Assembly: GCA_910577115.1 (NCBI GenBank)
Contig: CAJTMC010000008.1
Location: 42,223-106,222 of the forward strand
Reading direction: 5' to 3'
DNA from: an uncultured Lachnospiraceae bacterium
GTDB taxonomy: Bacteria; Bacillota; Clostridia; Lachnospirales; Lachnospiraceae
Length of the DNA: 64,000 nucleotides
Shown here one piece after another: positions 26,165-35,663 of this stretch (the first letter of the stretch is position 1; each line of letters starts with the position of its first letter). The notes beneath the pieces were generated by a model. It ran no database searches and was not told the DNA's origin. It worked only from the letters and a program-made list of their open reading frames with translations. The translations under genes and the position numbers were made by a program.

Positions 26165-27976
26165 GCTTAAGTACCATACATATTTACATCATTCTCAAAC
26201 CAGGTGTATGTATATGTTGGATACTGGACAGTTTGAGTACCATACATATTTACATCATTCTCAAACGCAACGTTGTTGTTGTATTTATCCGAGATAGTTT
26301 GAGTACCATACATATTTACATCATTCTCAAACTGTCAGACTTAGCCAAACTCAGAGAATTCGTTTGAGTACCATACATATTTACATCATTCTCAAACGGG
26401 CATTTTAATTTTAGCTTCAGCATGATTGTTTGAGTACCATACATATTTACATCATTCTCAAACTGGCATCTAACGGAAAACTGGAGCTTGAAAGTTTGAG
26501 TACCATACATATTTACATCATTCTCAAACTAATGCAAATCACGGGTTGTTCAAAAGCAGTTTGAGTACCATACATATTTGCATCATTCTCAAACAGACGA
26601 GTCATTCTCAGACGAGACATTCTCGTTTGAGTACCATACATATTTACATCATTCTCAAACACAAAAGCTCTAAAAAAAGGAAAAGTTGAGGTTTGAGTAC
26701 CATACATATTTACATCATTCTCAAACTCAAACTCTGTGGAATACGAATTCGTGATGGTTTGAGTACCATACATATTTACATCATTCTCAAACTATCCGGT
26801 TGTGGTTGCCGTCAATGATTCCGTTTGAGTACCATACATATTTACATCATTCTCAAACTGCTCCCCAATGTGAGGATACGTATACCATGTTTGAGTACCA
26901 TACATATTTACATCATTCTCAAACTACACAGACGAGGCGGTAGCAAACATGGTGGTTTGAGTACCATACATATTTACATCATTCTCAAACTCAAAGGTAT
27001 GATTTGAGACACCCCAACCGGTTTGAGTACCATACATATTTACATCATTCTCAAACCTATTCCAAGTAAAGGCTTGCGGTTTCCGGTTTGAGTACCATAC
27101 ATATTTACATCATTCTCAAACTGCTTGACGACATGAACGAGATAGCAGAAGTTTGAGTACCATACATATTTACATCATTCTCAAACGTATAAAAACCCTG
27201 ATGCAGTGCGAGATTGGTTTGAGTACCATACATATTTACATCATTCTCAAACAGGCGAATTAAAAAAGAGGTGGAAGAGATGTTTGAGTACCATACATAT
27301 TTACATCATTCTCAAACCATACTCGGAAAACCCTCGTTTTTGTTACGGTTTGAGTACCATACATATTTACATCATTCTCAAACTTTAATTGGAGCATTGA
27401 GGGATACGAGGGGGTTTGAGTACCATACATATTTACATCATTCTCAAACCATAGCAGTAGCCATTTCGGAAAACTTTTGTTTGAGTACCATACATATTTA
27501 CATCATTCTCAAACTGTCAATACTTTGCAAATAATTCGTATCTGGTTTGAGTACCATACATATTTACATCATTCTCAAACGATAATATCTGCATGAATGG
27601 GCTTGAACACGTTTGAGTACCATACATATTTACATCATTCTCAAACGCTTCAGAAAGCATGTCATTCTCCTTGCAGGTTTGAGTACCATACATATTTACA
27701 TCATTCTCAAACTCTGATAATGTCATGGTTATAGCTCCTTTTGTTTGAGTACCATACATATTTACATCATTCTCAAACACAAAACAAGAATCTAACACAA
27801 ACAATGGTGTTTGAGTACCATACATATTTACATCATTCTCAAACTAGCGATTTAATAGATTCGAGCGCTTCTTTGTTTGAGTACCATACATATTTACATC
27901 ATTCTCAAACTGTACGTTTAAGGTTGGGAATGATGAAAATGTTTGAGTACCATACATATTTACATCATTCTCAAAC
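26165..27976 (-). CRISPR. Type II-A CRISPR array, 28 repeats and 27 spacers
   Basis: 36-bp repeats, in the transcribed minus orientation GTTTGAGAATG...GGTACTCAAAC, start at 26165, 26231, 26297, 26362, 26428, 26494, 26559, 26625, 26691, 26757, 26823, 26889, 26955, 27021, 27086, 27151, 27217, 27282, 27348, 27414, 27479, 27545, 27611, 27677, 27743, 27809, 27875 and 27941. All 27 spacers are 29 or 30 bp and look unique. The array is leader-proximal at 27976 (next to csn2) and leader-distal at 26165. The distal repeat is degenerate over its outer six bases (GCTTAA for GTTTGA on the plus strand), and the repeat at 26559 has one internal A-to-G change. Partly palindromic ends match the tracrRNA anti-repeat at 34084-34120. 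Confidence 0.98.
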
Positions 27977-28041
27977 CTCAAATTCAAAAATGATATGCCA
28001 TCATCTGCACAATACTTGGTACTCAAACAAATATAGATATT
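27977..28041 (-). promoter_or_regulatory. CRISPR leader with ATTTGAG anchor
   Basis: Only 65 bp separate csn2 from the first repeat. Read on the minus strand, the leader ends in ATTTGAG directly against GTTTGAG of the repeat; ATTTGAG is the leader-anchoring sequence described for type II-A spacer integration. About 33 bp further upstream (28016-28028) lies GTTTGAGTACCAA, the inverse complement of the repeat's 3' end, which can pair with the first repeat in the transcript. Confidence 0.8.
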
Positions 28042-28689
28042 CTATATTTCACATATATCGTTATCTATTATATACTGTGTAACACCTTTAGGAAAGCTTT
28101 TTTGACTGCTTTCAATAAATAACACTGCCAACTCATTATATGCTGCCTCTTTAATCACCTCTTCTATTTGATCAACCTCCATATAACTTCCCAAATTAAC
28201 AAATATCACTACCCTTTTTGATAAAAGTTCTGCAATTAACTTCATATACTGACTTATATTTTGTATGTAATTGTCTGCATAACTTTCTACCTTTACTCCC
28301 ATAGCCTTAAAAATAGCTGTCATGTCAATTTCTTTATCCACAGTCAGAAAATATGTTTCCTGCTGTTCCAGCTCCGCAAAATATTGATTTAGTGCAGATA
28401 TTATCTTTTGGGTATATAAATACATATTTTCCCCAAAAGCCTTTTTACATAATTCCTTATACAATCTGCTAATAATACGCTTATCATTGATGTCAACCGA
28501 AAATGGATTGATTACGATCTCTACAAATTTTTCAATATTAACTTCTTTATCGTTTTCGGATAAAACAAACCGTCCCTCACCTCCCGCCTGCTGAACGCAT
28601 AACTCCTGAACATACTCAGCAAACATCGTTGGCGATTCTATAACCCATAGCGCACACTGTTCGCTGCTAAAATGAATAAGTCTTTCCAA
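28042..28689 (-). CDS. csn2: CRISPR-associated protein Csn2
   Basis: 215 aa, the length of the short Csn2 class. Csn2 forms a DNA-end-binding tetrameric ring and is needed for spacer acquisition in type II-A systems. Assignment rests on position (after cas9-cas1-cas2, before the array), length, and family-like features such as the N-terminal MERLIHFSSEQCALWVIESP and the FVEIVINPFSVDINDKRIISRLYKEL segment. The start lies 18 bp after the cas2 stop. Confidence 0.92.
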   Translation of the reverse strand: MERLIHFSSEQCALWVIESPTMFAEYVQELCVQQAGGEGRFVLSENDKEVNIEKFVEIVINPFSVDINDKRIISRLYKELCKKAFGENMYLYTQKIISALNQYFAELEQQETYFLTVDKEIDMTAIFKAMGVKVESYADNYIQNISQYMKLIAELLSKRVVIFVNLGSYMEVDQIEEVIKEAAYNELAVLFIESSQKSFPKGVTQYIIDNDICEI

Positions 28690-28706
28690 TCCCTGACAAA
28701 CTAACT

Positions 28707-29012
28707 TTATAAAACCACCAACCTCTCATCACTATCCAAAATTTCTTTTTTTACATCACCGATAATAAAATCCATCTTCGCATACTGTTTTTCCGTAACA
28801 GTCAGTAATTGTACCAACCCCTCGGGAGGTTTGTTTTTATGCACACTATCAATAATACCCTGTGTAACCGTTCCGTTTAACGCAATTTTACAGTATACGG
28901 ACTCCTGTAACATCAAAAATCCGCTTTTTAAAAGAAATTTCCTAAATTTTGTATACTCCCGCCGCTGCACTCCTGTTACAACCGGAAGATCAAAAAACAC
29001 GAATACCCTCAT
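28707..29012 (-). CDS. cas2: CRISPR-associated endoribonuclease Cas2
   Basis: 101 aa from ATG 29012 (MRVFVFFDLPVVTG), the standard Cas2 N-terminus with the catalytic-site Asp after the first strand. An in-frame TTG at 29027 would give five more residues but has no better RBS. QRREYTKFRKFLLKSGFLMLQESVYCKIALN is the typical II-A Cas2 core (split here by meaning, not by sequence). It forms the Cas1-Cas2 integrase; the cas1 stop lies 4 bp upstream. Confidence 0.95.
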   Translation of the reverse strand: MRVFVFFDLPVVTGVQRREYTKFRKFLLKSGFLMLQESVYCKIALNGTVTQGIIDSVHKNKPPEGLVQLLTVTEKQYAKMDFIIGDVKKEILDSDERLVVL

Positions 29013-29016
29013 AAAT

Positions 29017-29889
29017 CTATAGCTCAATTTCGTAAAATCGAATCAGCGAAACATCATTTTCGTTCAATGCGTCAAATACACTTTTACAATATACTTTAAT
29101 AGCGTTATTCACAAACTGCACTTTTCCGTCAATCCTGATTTCATCATTTAAAATATTAACAAGCTGCATCTTTTCCTCATGTTCAAACTGCTCCAGCTTC
29201 ATCGCAGAAACTTTTCTGTCAACCAATATTCGAAACGGTTCCATGAAATCAGAAGCGAGATTAAACTGATTAAACATATTGTCATGAAAAAGACCTAACT
29301 GTGTAATATATCCGTTTGCAACAATCTCCCTGGCAAATGCCGACAAAATAATCGTATACCCATAATTCAATGCCGCATTCACGAAATTATCGGCTGTTCT
29401 GGAAAATCCCATACCAAACAGAGCATTAAAATATACCTTTGCTGCATGTCCTTCCCTGTTTGTTTCATCATTCCACTGTATTTCACGCACGTACGAATCT
29501 AATAACGCTGCCTCCTCCTTTCCTTTCATTTCCAAAATCGTCTTTTGCTTTCTTATTTTTTCTGTAACAATTTCCGTCCAAACACCTTCTTTTATGTTAT
29601 TGCTCCATTGAATCTGCTTTCTCACTTTATTGCTTGTGTCATGACTTCCATAATACCCTATAAGTTCCGATATCGGGTTTCTTTTCTCATCACAAAAGAT
29701 TACTTTTATTTTTTTCTTTATAAGCTCTGATAAAAGGCTGGCTGTAAGCGACACCGCCGTTGACTCTATTATCAAAGTAGAAATCTCGTTTAGATAAATT
29801 TTTGTTATCGCCTCAGTCCGCACTACCAAATACCCCATTTGGTATTCCAGTTTTGCCCGTTTAGAAATAACAACAACGCGCCAACTCAT
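29017..29889 (-). CDS. cas1: CRISPR-associated endonuclease Cas1 (type II)
   Basis: 290 aa. It integrates spacers. The N-terminal beta domain has SWRVVVISKRAKLEYQMGYL and IYLNEISTLIIES. The metal-binding residues lie in the helical domain: Glu in the EGHAAKVYFNALFG segment, His in LGLFHDNMFNQFNLASDFMEPF and the following Asp/Glu. It overlaps cas9 by 4 bp. Confidence 0.96.
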   Translation of the reverse strand: MSWRVVVISKRAKLEYQMGYLVVRTEAITKIYLNEISTLIIESTAVSLTASLLSELIKKKIKVIFCDEKRNPISELIGYYGSHDTSNKVRKQIQWSNNIKEGVWTEIVTEKIRKQKTILEMKGKEEAALLDSYVREIQWNDETNREGHAAKVYFNALFGMGFSRTADNFVNAALNYGYTIILSAFAREIVANGYITQLGLFHDNMFNQFNLASDFMEPFRILVDRKVSAMKLEQFEHEEKMQLVNILNDEIRIDGKVQFVNNAIKVYCKSVFDALNENDVSLIRFYEIEL

Positions 29890-32800
29890 ATCGTCTTTAG
29901 GTCAATCTCCTGCTCATAAATTCCGGTAGGTGATTGATTGATGATTGAAATATTTTTACAAGTTGTAATATTATTATTCAGAACTAAAATTCCTGCGCTT
30001 GCAGGTCCTCCTATCAGCTTTAAGTTAGAGGCAACACTTTGACATTGAAACATGTGCAATATTTCAGATAACGCTATGCACTTATCTTCCTTTGACAGTT
30101 CCATAAAGTTATTTTTTTTATCCGTCAATGTTTTTTCCTGTGCGCTTAGTCTTGTGTTGTATATCGTATTTTTAATCTTATTCAAAAATGTATCATACAA
30201 TACTATTAGTTCTTTTTCCCCTAAAGCATCATGCTCCACAATCCTTATATTTTTATTTTCTTTTTGTCGTTGCACAAACTTTAGCACTTTTTTTAAAATT
30301 GTCGTTTCCACATTACCTAAAATCAGTTGATTTGCTCCCTTAAAGATCAACTGATTTGCTGTCCTTCCTGACAACCACATATAAAATCCGTCAACCTTAA
30401 ACAAGGTATCAATCTTAATTTTTCGCAAAAGAATACTTGGTTTTTTCAATTTCCTGTTCTCCTCAAGATACTGCAATGCGGCATCGTCATTTTGTTCCAG
30501 TTGCGTTTTCAGAAATAAAGGAACATACTCTATTGTTCTGATCTTATTGCCTTTTTTGTCTTCTGACTCCACCAACATAAAATAGGTTCCCTTCGCCTTG
30601 TTATACCCCCCATACTTTTCTATATCCGACAGCCTTTCATTGCATCCCTTAACAGGCACCTGCCCTTGTCCTTTCTTCATTAACTGCTGATCAAAAAGCC
30701 CTCCCTTTTCCTGATAACTTCTTCTTGTCACTAATATATTATTTTTCTGCATCGTCTTTTTCACCGTACAAATCGTTCCATGATTTCCAGCCTTCCATGC
30801 AACTTCACCGTCACGCGCTACATCGTTGCCCGAAGTAAACATTCTTTTTAAATTGTAACTTCTTCCGGGATTGTTCTTAATATACCATGCTGCATTCTTC
30901 GTAAATTTTGTATAATATGTATTTCCTACGACAATATTCAAGTATGCATCTTTCGCGTGATGTAAATCGTTCATTTCCCTAACCTTTATCAAGTCAAAAT
31001 CCTGCCTAAACTGTGATGTTATCCGCGCTTTCGAATACACGATTTCCGTTTCCGGAAACACCTGTTTTAATAAAGAAGCAACTGCCTTTGTTCCCTGCCT
31101 TGTTTCGACAATCTGCCTTGCAATAAAGCCTGCAAGTTCGTCTGGTGCAAATTCCGTACCTCTTGTGAGCCTGTCATACTTTTCCTTTGAAATAAATCCA
31201 CCCATAAGCAACGACTTCCAAAACGGTTTCATTTTATCCCGTATGCTCCCATGAATCGGATAAGTATCTGTCTTGTCCGCATTATATGTCTTTTTCACCA
31301 AAACGCGGTTGTCCAAACTGTCATCCATTACTTTCGATTGCGGAAAAATATGGTCAATATCGTACTTTGTGTTATCCCACAGATCGTCCAGCTCTATGAT
31401 CTCGCCGGAATACATGCACCTGCCCTTTTGCGTATAGTAAAGATATAGCTTATCGCTCCTAAGCTGATGTTCCGCAAGGTTATCCAGTTCCTGAACCCAA
31501 TCCCGTTCTTCTTCCTTGCATTTTTTATACAAATCCGTCAACTGTCTTTTTCTTGAATTCGTTCTTTTGCTGTCCGTTTTTTCCCGCGCCATCTCTATAA
31601 AGATGCGTTTTGGTGCTTTTTTCATAACCTTACACAATTCCTTAATCACCAATAAGGTCTGCCATATCTGCCGCTTTACCGCCGGAGAAACATGCAACTG
31701 TTCTACCATATTATACGATATTTCTTTGATTTCATCTTTTTCATTTGCAGCGTCGACAGCTTCTACAAATAAATACTTTTCACTTAATATCTGCATTAAA
31801 TTATCATTCGTATACCAAAGCGTTTGAATAATGCTCCATGCCTCTCCCGTTTCCGGTGACGGCGCTGTGATTTTCTCTAAAAAAGCTCTCGACAATTTCC
31901 CCCAACCTTTATAGGACAGGGAACGCAAAGCTTTTCGCTGCGTTTCCGTTAAATCAGGATATCGGCTTTGAAGACGATGATCCAACAGTTTTTTATCGTC
32001 TCCAAACAGCGTAATATCTAATATAATGTTTTCACAATCTTCCCGAGATAAACTGCATCCTGTCAGTTTTTCCTTAAAATCATGATACGCAGTCAGGCTC
32101 GCCTTAAACTCACCATCTATTCCTGTAATATCAACTTCCCGATTTGCTATGCCTTCTCTTATCAAATAATTCTTTAATTTTTTAATTGTAACTTTCCTAT
32201 TACGCTGAAAAAGATCCTTGTAAATATTTTGTTTCTGTTCCACTGATATCGGCATTCCATTTAGCCTTAAATTGTTCAGCTCGTTTAAAACCATAAATTT
32301 ACTGTATAGCATTGAATTTTTCGGAAGCACATCCTCATATAGCAGATATGTACATTTATTTGTCATTCTCATTATAAATTTTTCAGCGCTTTTTTCTACA
32401 TCAACTACTTCACTAAAATTCCATGGATATATTTTATCGTGTGACCTTCTCTCAACCCAATTTGTTGTACCGTCTCCGCTTTTCACTCCATTTAGAGGAC
32501 CAATATAATAAGGGATCCTAAAAGTAAAAAGACTGCGCAATTTGTCCGTATTTTCTTTTATAAAAGGTATTCTATCGCCAATATTATGCAAAATTTGGTC
32601 AAGCTCCTGCAAATGTACCTGATAAGGAATTACACCATTGTCCTTTGTCACCTGTCTTGGCAGAAAGGCTCCCTTTTCCATTTCAGATTTCAGATATTCT
32701 GTTTTTGTGCCATCCTGTATCCGTTCCAATACATTTTTCTTCAAGAATGCGTAAAAATCTTCTCTGCTGCAACGTTTTCCCTCCACTGCTATTTTTTTAC

Positions 32801-33902
32801 CATTTAATTTTGTCATTCCAATATATGCACTGTAATTAGATATTTTTGCATCTGTTTTAATAAAAATATTCTTATATATTTCTTTATCCAAATTATCTTT
32901 TACCAATGTCTTTAAATAGGCTAAATCTTCTTTATGCTTTTCATATACGGCAATCTTGGCATCCGATATACAATGATAATCTCCCAATATTTCCACTAAA
33001 ACAGACCAATCGTAAACAGCCTTTGCCAATGCAATAATCTCAAATCGCTCTCCTAAATCCGTCTCAATAACCGTAGCATATTCGTCATAGTTGTTATCAG
33101 AAAATGATATTTTCGGTTTTTCGCAATTGTCTAACTGAGAATCGCCAAATATATCACTCAAACTTACTTTCGTGCCCGCTATCAATCCCAATATTGCTTT
33201 TTCACAGGACGATTGCGCCGAGAACAGTTTGCAAAGTATACTCCTTTTCGTTGCTTTTGTCATATTCTTATCTTTTAAGCACATTTCCGCATCATGCACC
33301 ATCTCGTCGTTTATGCTGACATGAAACTCCAATTCCTCATCTGTGACTGCCCGCACAAATTGCTCAAAAACTCCTCGAAACGCTTTAATGCTTTCTATGT
33401 TTCCCGACAGTAAAAAATGTCCTCTATGTTTCATCATATGATGTAATGCCAAGTACACCAAACGGATATCCGGTGTTTTATCTGTTGTCATTAAATACTT
33501 CCTTAAATGGTATATTGTCGGAAAATCTCTGTGATAGTCTTTATCTGTATACTCCTTATCAACAAATAACGCATATGGAAGAATCGGACACTTTCCCTCC
33601 TGATCGCGCTTGTCTTCTACGGTATATCTGCTTTCTTTCATTCGCAGATAAAACCCTGCATCAACCCTGCTGATTTCTTCTGCGAACAGCTCCTGTAAAA
33701 CATCAATTCTCCAATTTCTTCTGTCCAAACGCCTTCTGGCTGAGCGGAAAATTCGTCTTTCTTCCGCAGTCTGCGCGCTGTCAAACAATCTCACTCCCCA
33801 AAGCGCTTTTCCATGTGCCCTTAATATATTATATTCCGCATCTGTGACTGCCCAGCCCAGTGAACCGGTTCCCATATCCAAACCACAAAAATAATCCTGC
33901 AT
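29886..33902 (-). CDS. cas9: CRISPR-associated endonuclease Cas9 (type II-A)
   Basis: 1338 aa, typical for II-A. RuvC-I YFCGLDMGTGSLGWAVTD with the catalytic Asp at about residue 9, and an Arg-rich bridge helix (RRIFRSARRRLDRRNWRIDV) at about 50-70. RuvC-II PKRIFIEMAREK is near 769 with catalytic Glu, the HNH core DIDHIFPQSKVMDDSLDNRV near 852 with catalytic His, and RuvC-III HHAKDAYLNIVVGN near 984. All four catalytic sites are intact. GAGAGG precedes ATG 33902. It is the first gene of cas9-cas1-cas2-csn2. A tracrRNA gene with terminator lies 99 bp upstream. Confidence 0.98.
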   Translation of the reverse strand: MQDYFCGLDMGTGSLGWAVTDAEYNILRAHGKALWGVRLFDSAQTAEERRIFRSARRRLDRRNWRIDVLQELFAEEISRVDAGFYLRMKESRYTVEDKRDQEGKCPILPYALFVDKEYTDKDYHRDFPTIYHLRKYLMTTDKTPDIRLVYLALHHMMKHRGHFLLSGNIESIKAFRGVFEQFVRAVTDEELEFHVSINDEMVHDAEMCLKDKNMTKATKRSILCKLFSAQSSCEKAILGLIAGTKVSLSDIFGDSQLDNCEKPKISFSDNNYDEYATVIETDLGERFEIIALAKAVYDWSVLVEILGDYHCISDAKIAVYEKHKEDLAYLKTLVKDNLDKEIYKNIFIKTDAKISNYSAYIGMTKLNGKKIAVEGKRCSREDFYAFLKKNVLERIQDGTKTEYLKSEMEKGAFLPRQVTKDNGVIPYQVHLQELDQILHNIGDRIPFIKENTDKLRSLFTFRIPYYIGPLNGVKSGDGTTNWVERRSHDKIYPWNFSEVVDVEKSAEKFIMRMTNKCTYLLYEDVLPKNSMLYSKFMVLNELNNLRLNGMPISVEQKQNIYKDLFQRNRKVTIKKLKNYLIREGIANREVDITGIDGEFKASLTAYHDFKEKLTGCSLSREDCENIILDITLFGDDKKLLDHRLQSRYPDLTETQRKALRSLSYKGWGKLSRAFLEKITAPSPETGEAWSIIQTLWYTNDNLMQILSEKYLFVEAVDAANEKDEIKEISYNMVEQLHVSPAVKRQIWQTLLVIKELCKVMKKAPKRIFIEMAREKTDSKRTNSRKRQLTDLYKKCKEEERDWVQELDNLAEHQLRSDKLYLYYTQKGRCMYSGEIIELDDLWDNTKYDIDHIFPQSKVMDDSLDNRVLVKKTYNADKTDTYPIHGSIRDKMKPFWKSLLMGGFISKEKYDRLTRGTEFAPDELAGFIARQIVETRQGTKAVASLLKQVFPETEIVYSKARITSQFRQDFDLIKVREMNDLHHAKDAYLNIVVGNTYYTKFTKNAAWYIKNNPGRSYNLKRMFTSGNDVARDGEVAWKAGNHGTICTVKKTMQKNNILVTRRSYQEKGGLFDQQLMKKGQGQVPVKGCNERLSDIEKYGGYNKAKGTYFMLVESEDKKGNKIRTIEYVPLFLKTQLEQNDDAALQYLEENRKLKKPSILLRKIKIDTLFKVDGFYMWLSGRTANQLIFKGANQLILGNVETTILKKVLKFVQRQKENKNIRIVEHDALGEKELIVLYDTFLNKIKNTIYNTRLSAQEKTLTDKKNNFMELSKEDKCIALSEILHMFQCQSVASNLKLIGGPASAGILVLNNNITTCKNISIINQSPTGIYEQEIDLKTI

Positions 33903-34000
33903 ATACCATTTCCTCTCTTGTAAAGTATTGTCTTACGTATTAATGTTATTGTAGCATGTTTATATCATAGTTACCATGTTTTTCCACTATTTTGTTCACA

Positions 34001-34121
34001 ATACAAAAAAGTCCAACGAATGTCAGACTTTTTTGTTTCACACACTGTGAGCCATCAAAGATGGCGATTTGAATAAATTCTTATTTGAACTTATGATGTA
34101 ATTTAGTATGGTACTAAATAT
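34001..34121 (-). ncRNA. tracrRNA for the type II-A Cas9
   Basis: On the minus strand 34120-34084 is complementary to the CRISPR repeat along most of its length (AGTACCATAC...TTACATCAT, AAG bulge, TTCAAAT). The AAG opposite a single A gives the asymmetric bulge expected in a Cas9 guide duplex. A short hairpin AATAAG/AATTTATT region and a GCCATC-TTTGATGGC hairpin (nexus-like) follow. The RNA ends in AAAAAAGTC (34005-34013) pairing with GACTTTTTT (34026-34034), a terminator. It sits between cas9 and the antiporter gene, the usual II-A location. Confidence 0.9.
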
Positions 34122-34127
34122 GTATTC

Positions 34128-34156
34128 AGTATATCATCATGCTGCTTATTTATCAA
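34128..34156 (-). promoter_or_regulatory. tracrRNA promoter
   Basis: On the minus strand TTGATA (34156-34151), a 17-bp spacer and TATACT (34133-34128) make a near-consensus sigma-A promoter. The predicted start is at about 34121, exactly at the beginning of the anti-repeat. Confidence 0.8.
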
Positions 34157-34354
34157 TGCTCTATTATAAGTTTTTCACTCTTTGCTTGTCTAAATGATAT
34201 CACTATACTAAACCAATAATCTAATTGACTTGCCACATTCATTCCTTTTAGAAAATATTAGTTTCCATATTGATTTTACAAATACAAAAGACTATAATGT
34301 GAAAGGCATGTAAGATATACGATGCATATGATATTACGAAAGAGGGGAAGAAAA

Positions 34355-35536
34355 ATGGAATCGTATTTCATGTTTAAAAACTTAGCAATCATTATCATCG
34401 CCGCAAAGGTATGCGGAATTCTTGCAAGAAAGTGCAAGGCACCGCAGGTTGTGGGCGAAATTATCGCGGGGCTTTTGATTGGACCGAGTATCTTAGGGTG
34501 GGTGGAACAATCAGATTTCTTAGTACAGCTTGCCGAGATTGGCGTTGTTTTGCTGATGTTTTCCGCAGGATTGGAAACGGATTTAAAGGATTTGTTGAAA
34601 ACCGGACCGATTGCCGCACTGATTGCCTGTGCAGGTGTGTTCATTCCGCTGGTATGCGGCGCGCTGCTTTATATGGCGTTTTACGGTGTTGGAGCGTGGG
34701 GTTCGGAAGAATTTTACAAGGCAATTTTTGTCGGCACAATCCTTACTGCTACTTCCGTCAGCATTACGGTCGAATCGCTGCGGGAAATGGGTAAATTAAA
34801 GGGTAAAGTCGGTACGACCATATTAAGTGCGGCAATTATTGATGATGTAATCGGGATTATTGTGCTGACCTTCGTGATTGGGTTTAAGAGTCCGGATTCG
34901 AAACCGACGGCTGTGCTGATTAATACTGTTTTGTTTTTTGTATTTGCCATTGTTGTTGGATTTATCTTTTATAAAATCTTCCAGTTTGTGGACAGCAGAT
35001 ATCCGCATACAAGGCGTATTCCGATTGCCGGACTGGCACTGTGTCTTGCTATGGCGTATATCGCGGAAAAATACTTCGGCATCGCGGACATTACGGGCGC
35101 TTATGTGGCAGGAATTATTCTCTGCTCCATTCGGGATTCCGGATACATAGCGGAAAAAATGGATACGAGTTCCTACATTCTGTTTGGTCCGGTGTTTTTT
35201 GCAAGTATCGGTCTGAAAACAAATGTGGACAGTGTGAGTATGGGTATTCTGCTCTTTTCCGCAGCGTTTGTCGCAGTCGGACTCATTTCAAAGATTATCG
35301 GGTGCGGACTGATGGCGCGCCTTTGCAGGTTCAACGGATTGGATTCTTTAAAAATCGGCGTCGGTATGATGACACGAGGAGAGGTCGCGCTGATTGTGGC
35401 ACAGAAGGGATTGTCGGCAGGTCTGCTCACGCCGGTGTATTTTACGTCGGTCATTCTTTTGATTATTGTATCCTCTATCCTGACGCCGATTATATTGAAG
35501 GTATTGTATTCCAAGGATACCGTTTCCCCAGCATAA
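34355..35536 (+). CDS. Cation:proton antiporter (CPA2/KefB-like)
   Basis: 393 aa from ATG 34355 (GAGGGGAAG upstream). About 12 membrane helices, no C-terminal TrkA-N domain. Family motifs: APQVVGEIIAGLLIGPSILGW, EIGVVLLMFSAGLETDL, the DD pair in SAAIIDDVIGIIVLT, ITGAYVAGIIL, and GVGMMTRGEVALIVA near the C-terminus. It should exchange Na+ or K+ for protons across the membrane. It stands alone and divergently from the cas operon. Confidence 0.9.
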   Translation: MESYFMFKNLAIIIIAAKVCGILARKCKAPQVVGEIIAGLLIGPSILGWVEQSDFLVQLAEIGVVLLMFSAGLETDLKDLLKTGPIAALIACAGVFIPLVCGALLYMAFYGVGAWGSEEFYKAIFVGTILTATSVSITVESLREMGKLKGKVGTTILSAAIIDDVIGIIVLTFVIGFKSPDSKPTAVLINTVLFFVFAIVVGFIFYKIFQFVDSRYPHTRRIPIAGLALCLAMAYIAEKYFGIADITGAYVAGIILCSIRDSGYIAEKMDTSSYILFGPVFFASIGLKTNVDSVSMGILLFSAAFVAVGLISKIIGCGLMARLCRFNGLDSLKIGVGMMTRGEVALIVAQKGLSAGLLTPVYFTSVILLIIVSSILTPIILKVLYSKDTVSPA

Positions 35537-35550
35537 GCTGGGGATTTTTT
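35526..35550 (+). terminator. Terminator overlapping the antiporter stop codon
   Basis: CCCCAGC (35526-35532), ATAA loop, GCTGGGG (35537-35543), A, TTTTTT. The stop codon TAA (35534-35536) lies in the loop, so the last codons of the gene are part of the terminator stem. Confidence 0.85.
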
Positions 35551-35663
35551 GCTATGGGAAAATGCGATAGCATAAAACACTTCAAAAAGAATTTGCGACG
35601 CAAACCTGCGTTGAAAATTCTTTGAACACAAGCTTCTGAGCTTATGTTTTTTACATGTAAATT

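Noticed and set aside
27977..28041. Leader partial repeat as a second tracrRNA anti-repeat
   Set aside because: It complements only the last 11 bases of the repeat, not the 5' part that must pair for Cas9, and lacks a following nexus and terminator. The element at 34001-34121 has all of these.
26316..28082. Several open frames of 60-113 codons with repeated MYGTQT or EYHTYLHHSQT peptides
   Set aside because: They are translations of the CRISPR repeats and spacers on both strands; each 36-bp repeat gives the same peptide. No RBS.
35041..35625. Plus-strand 194-codon frame within and after the antiporter gene
   Set aside because: Shadow frame of the antiporter; it crosses a strong terminator and has no RBS.
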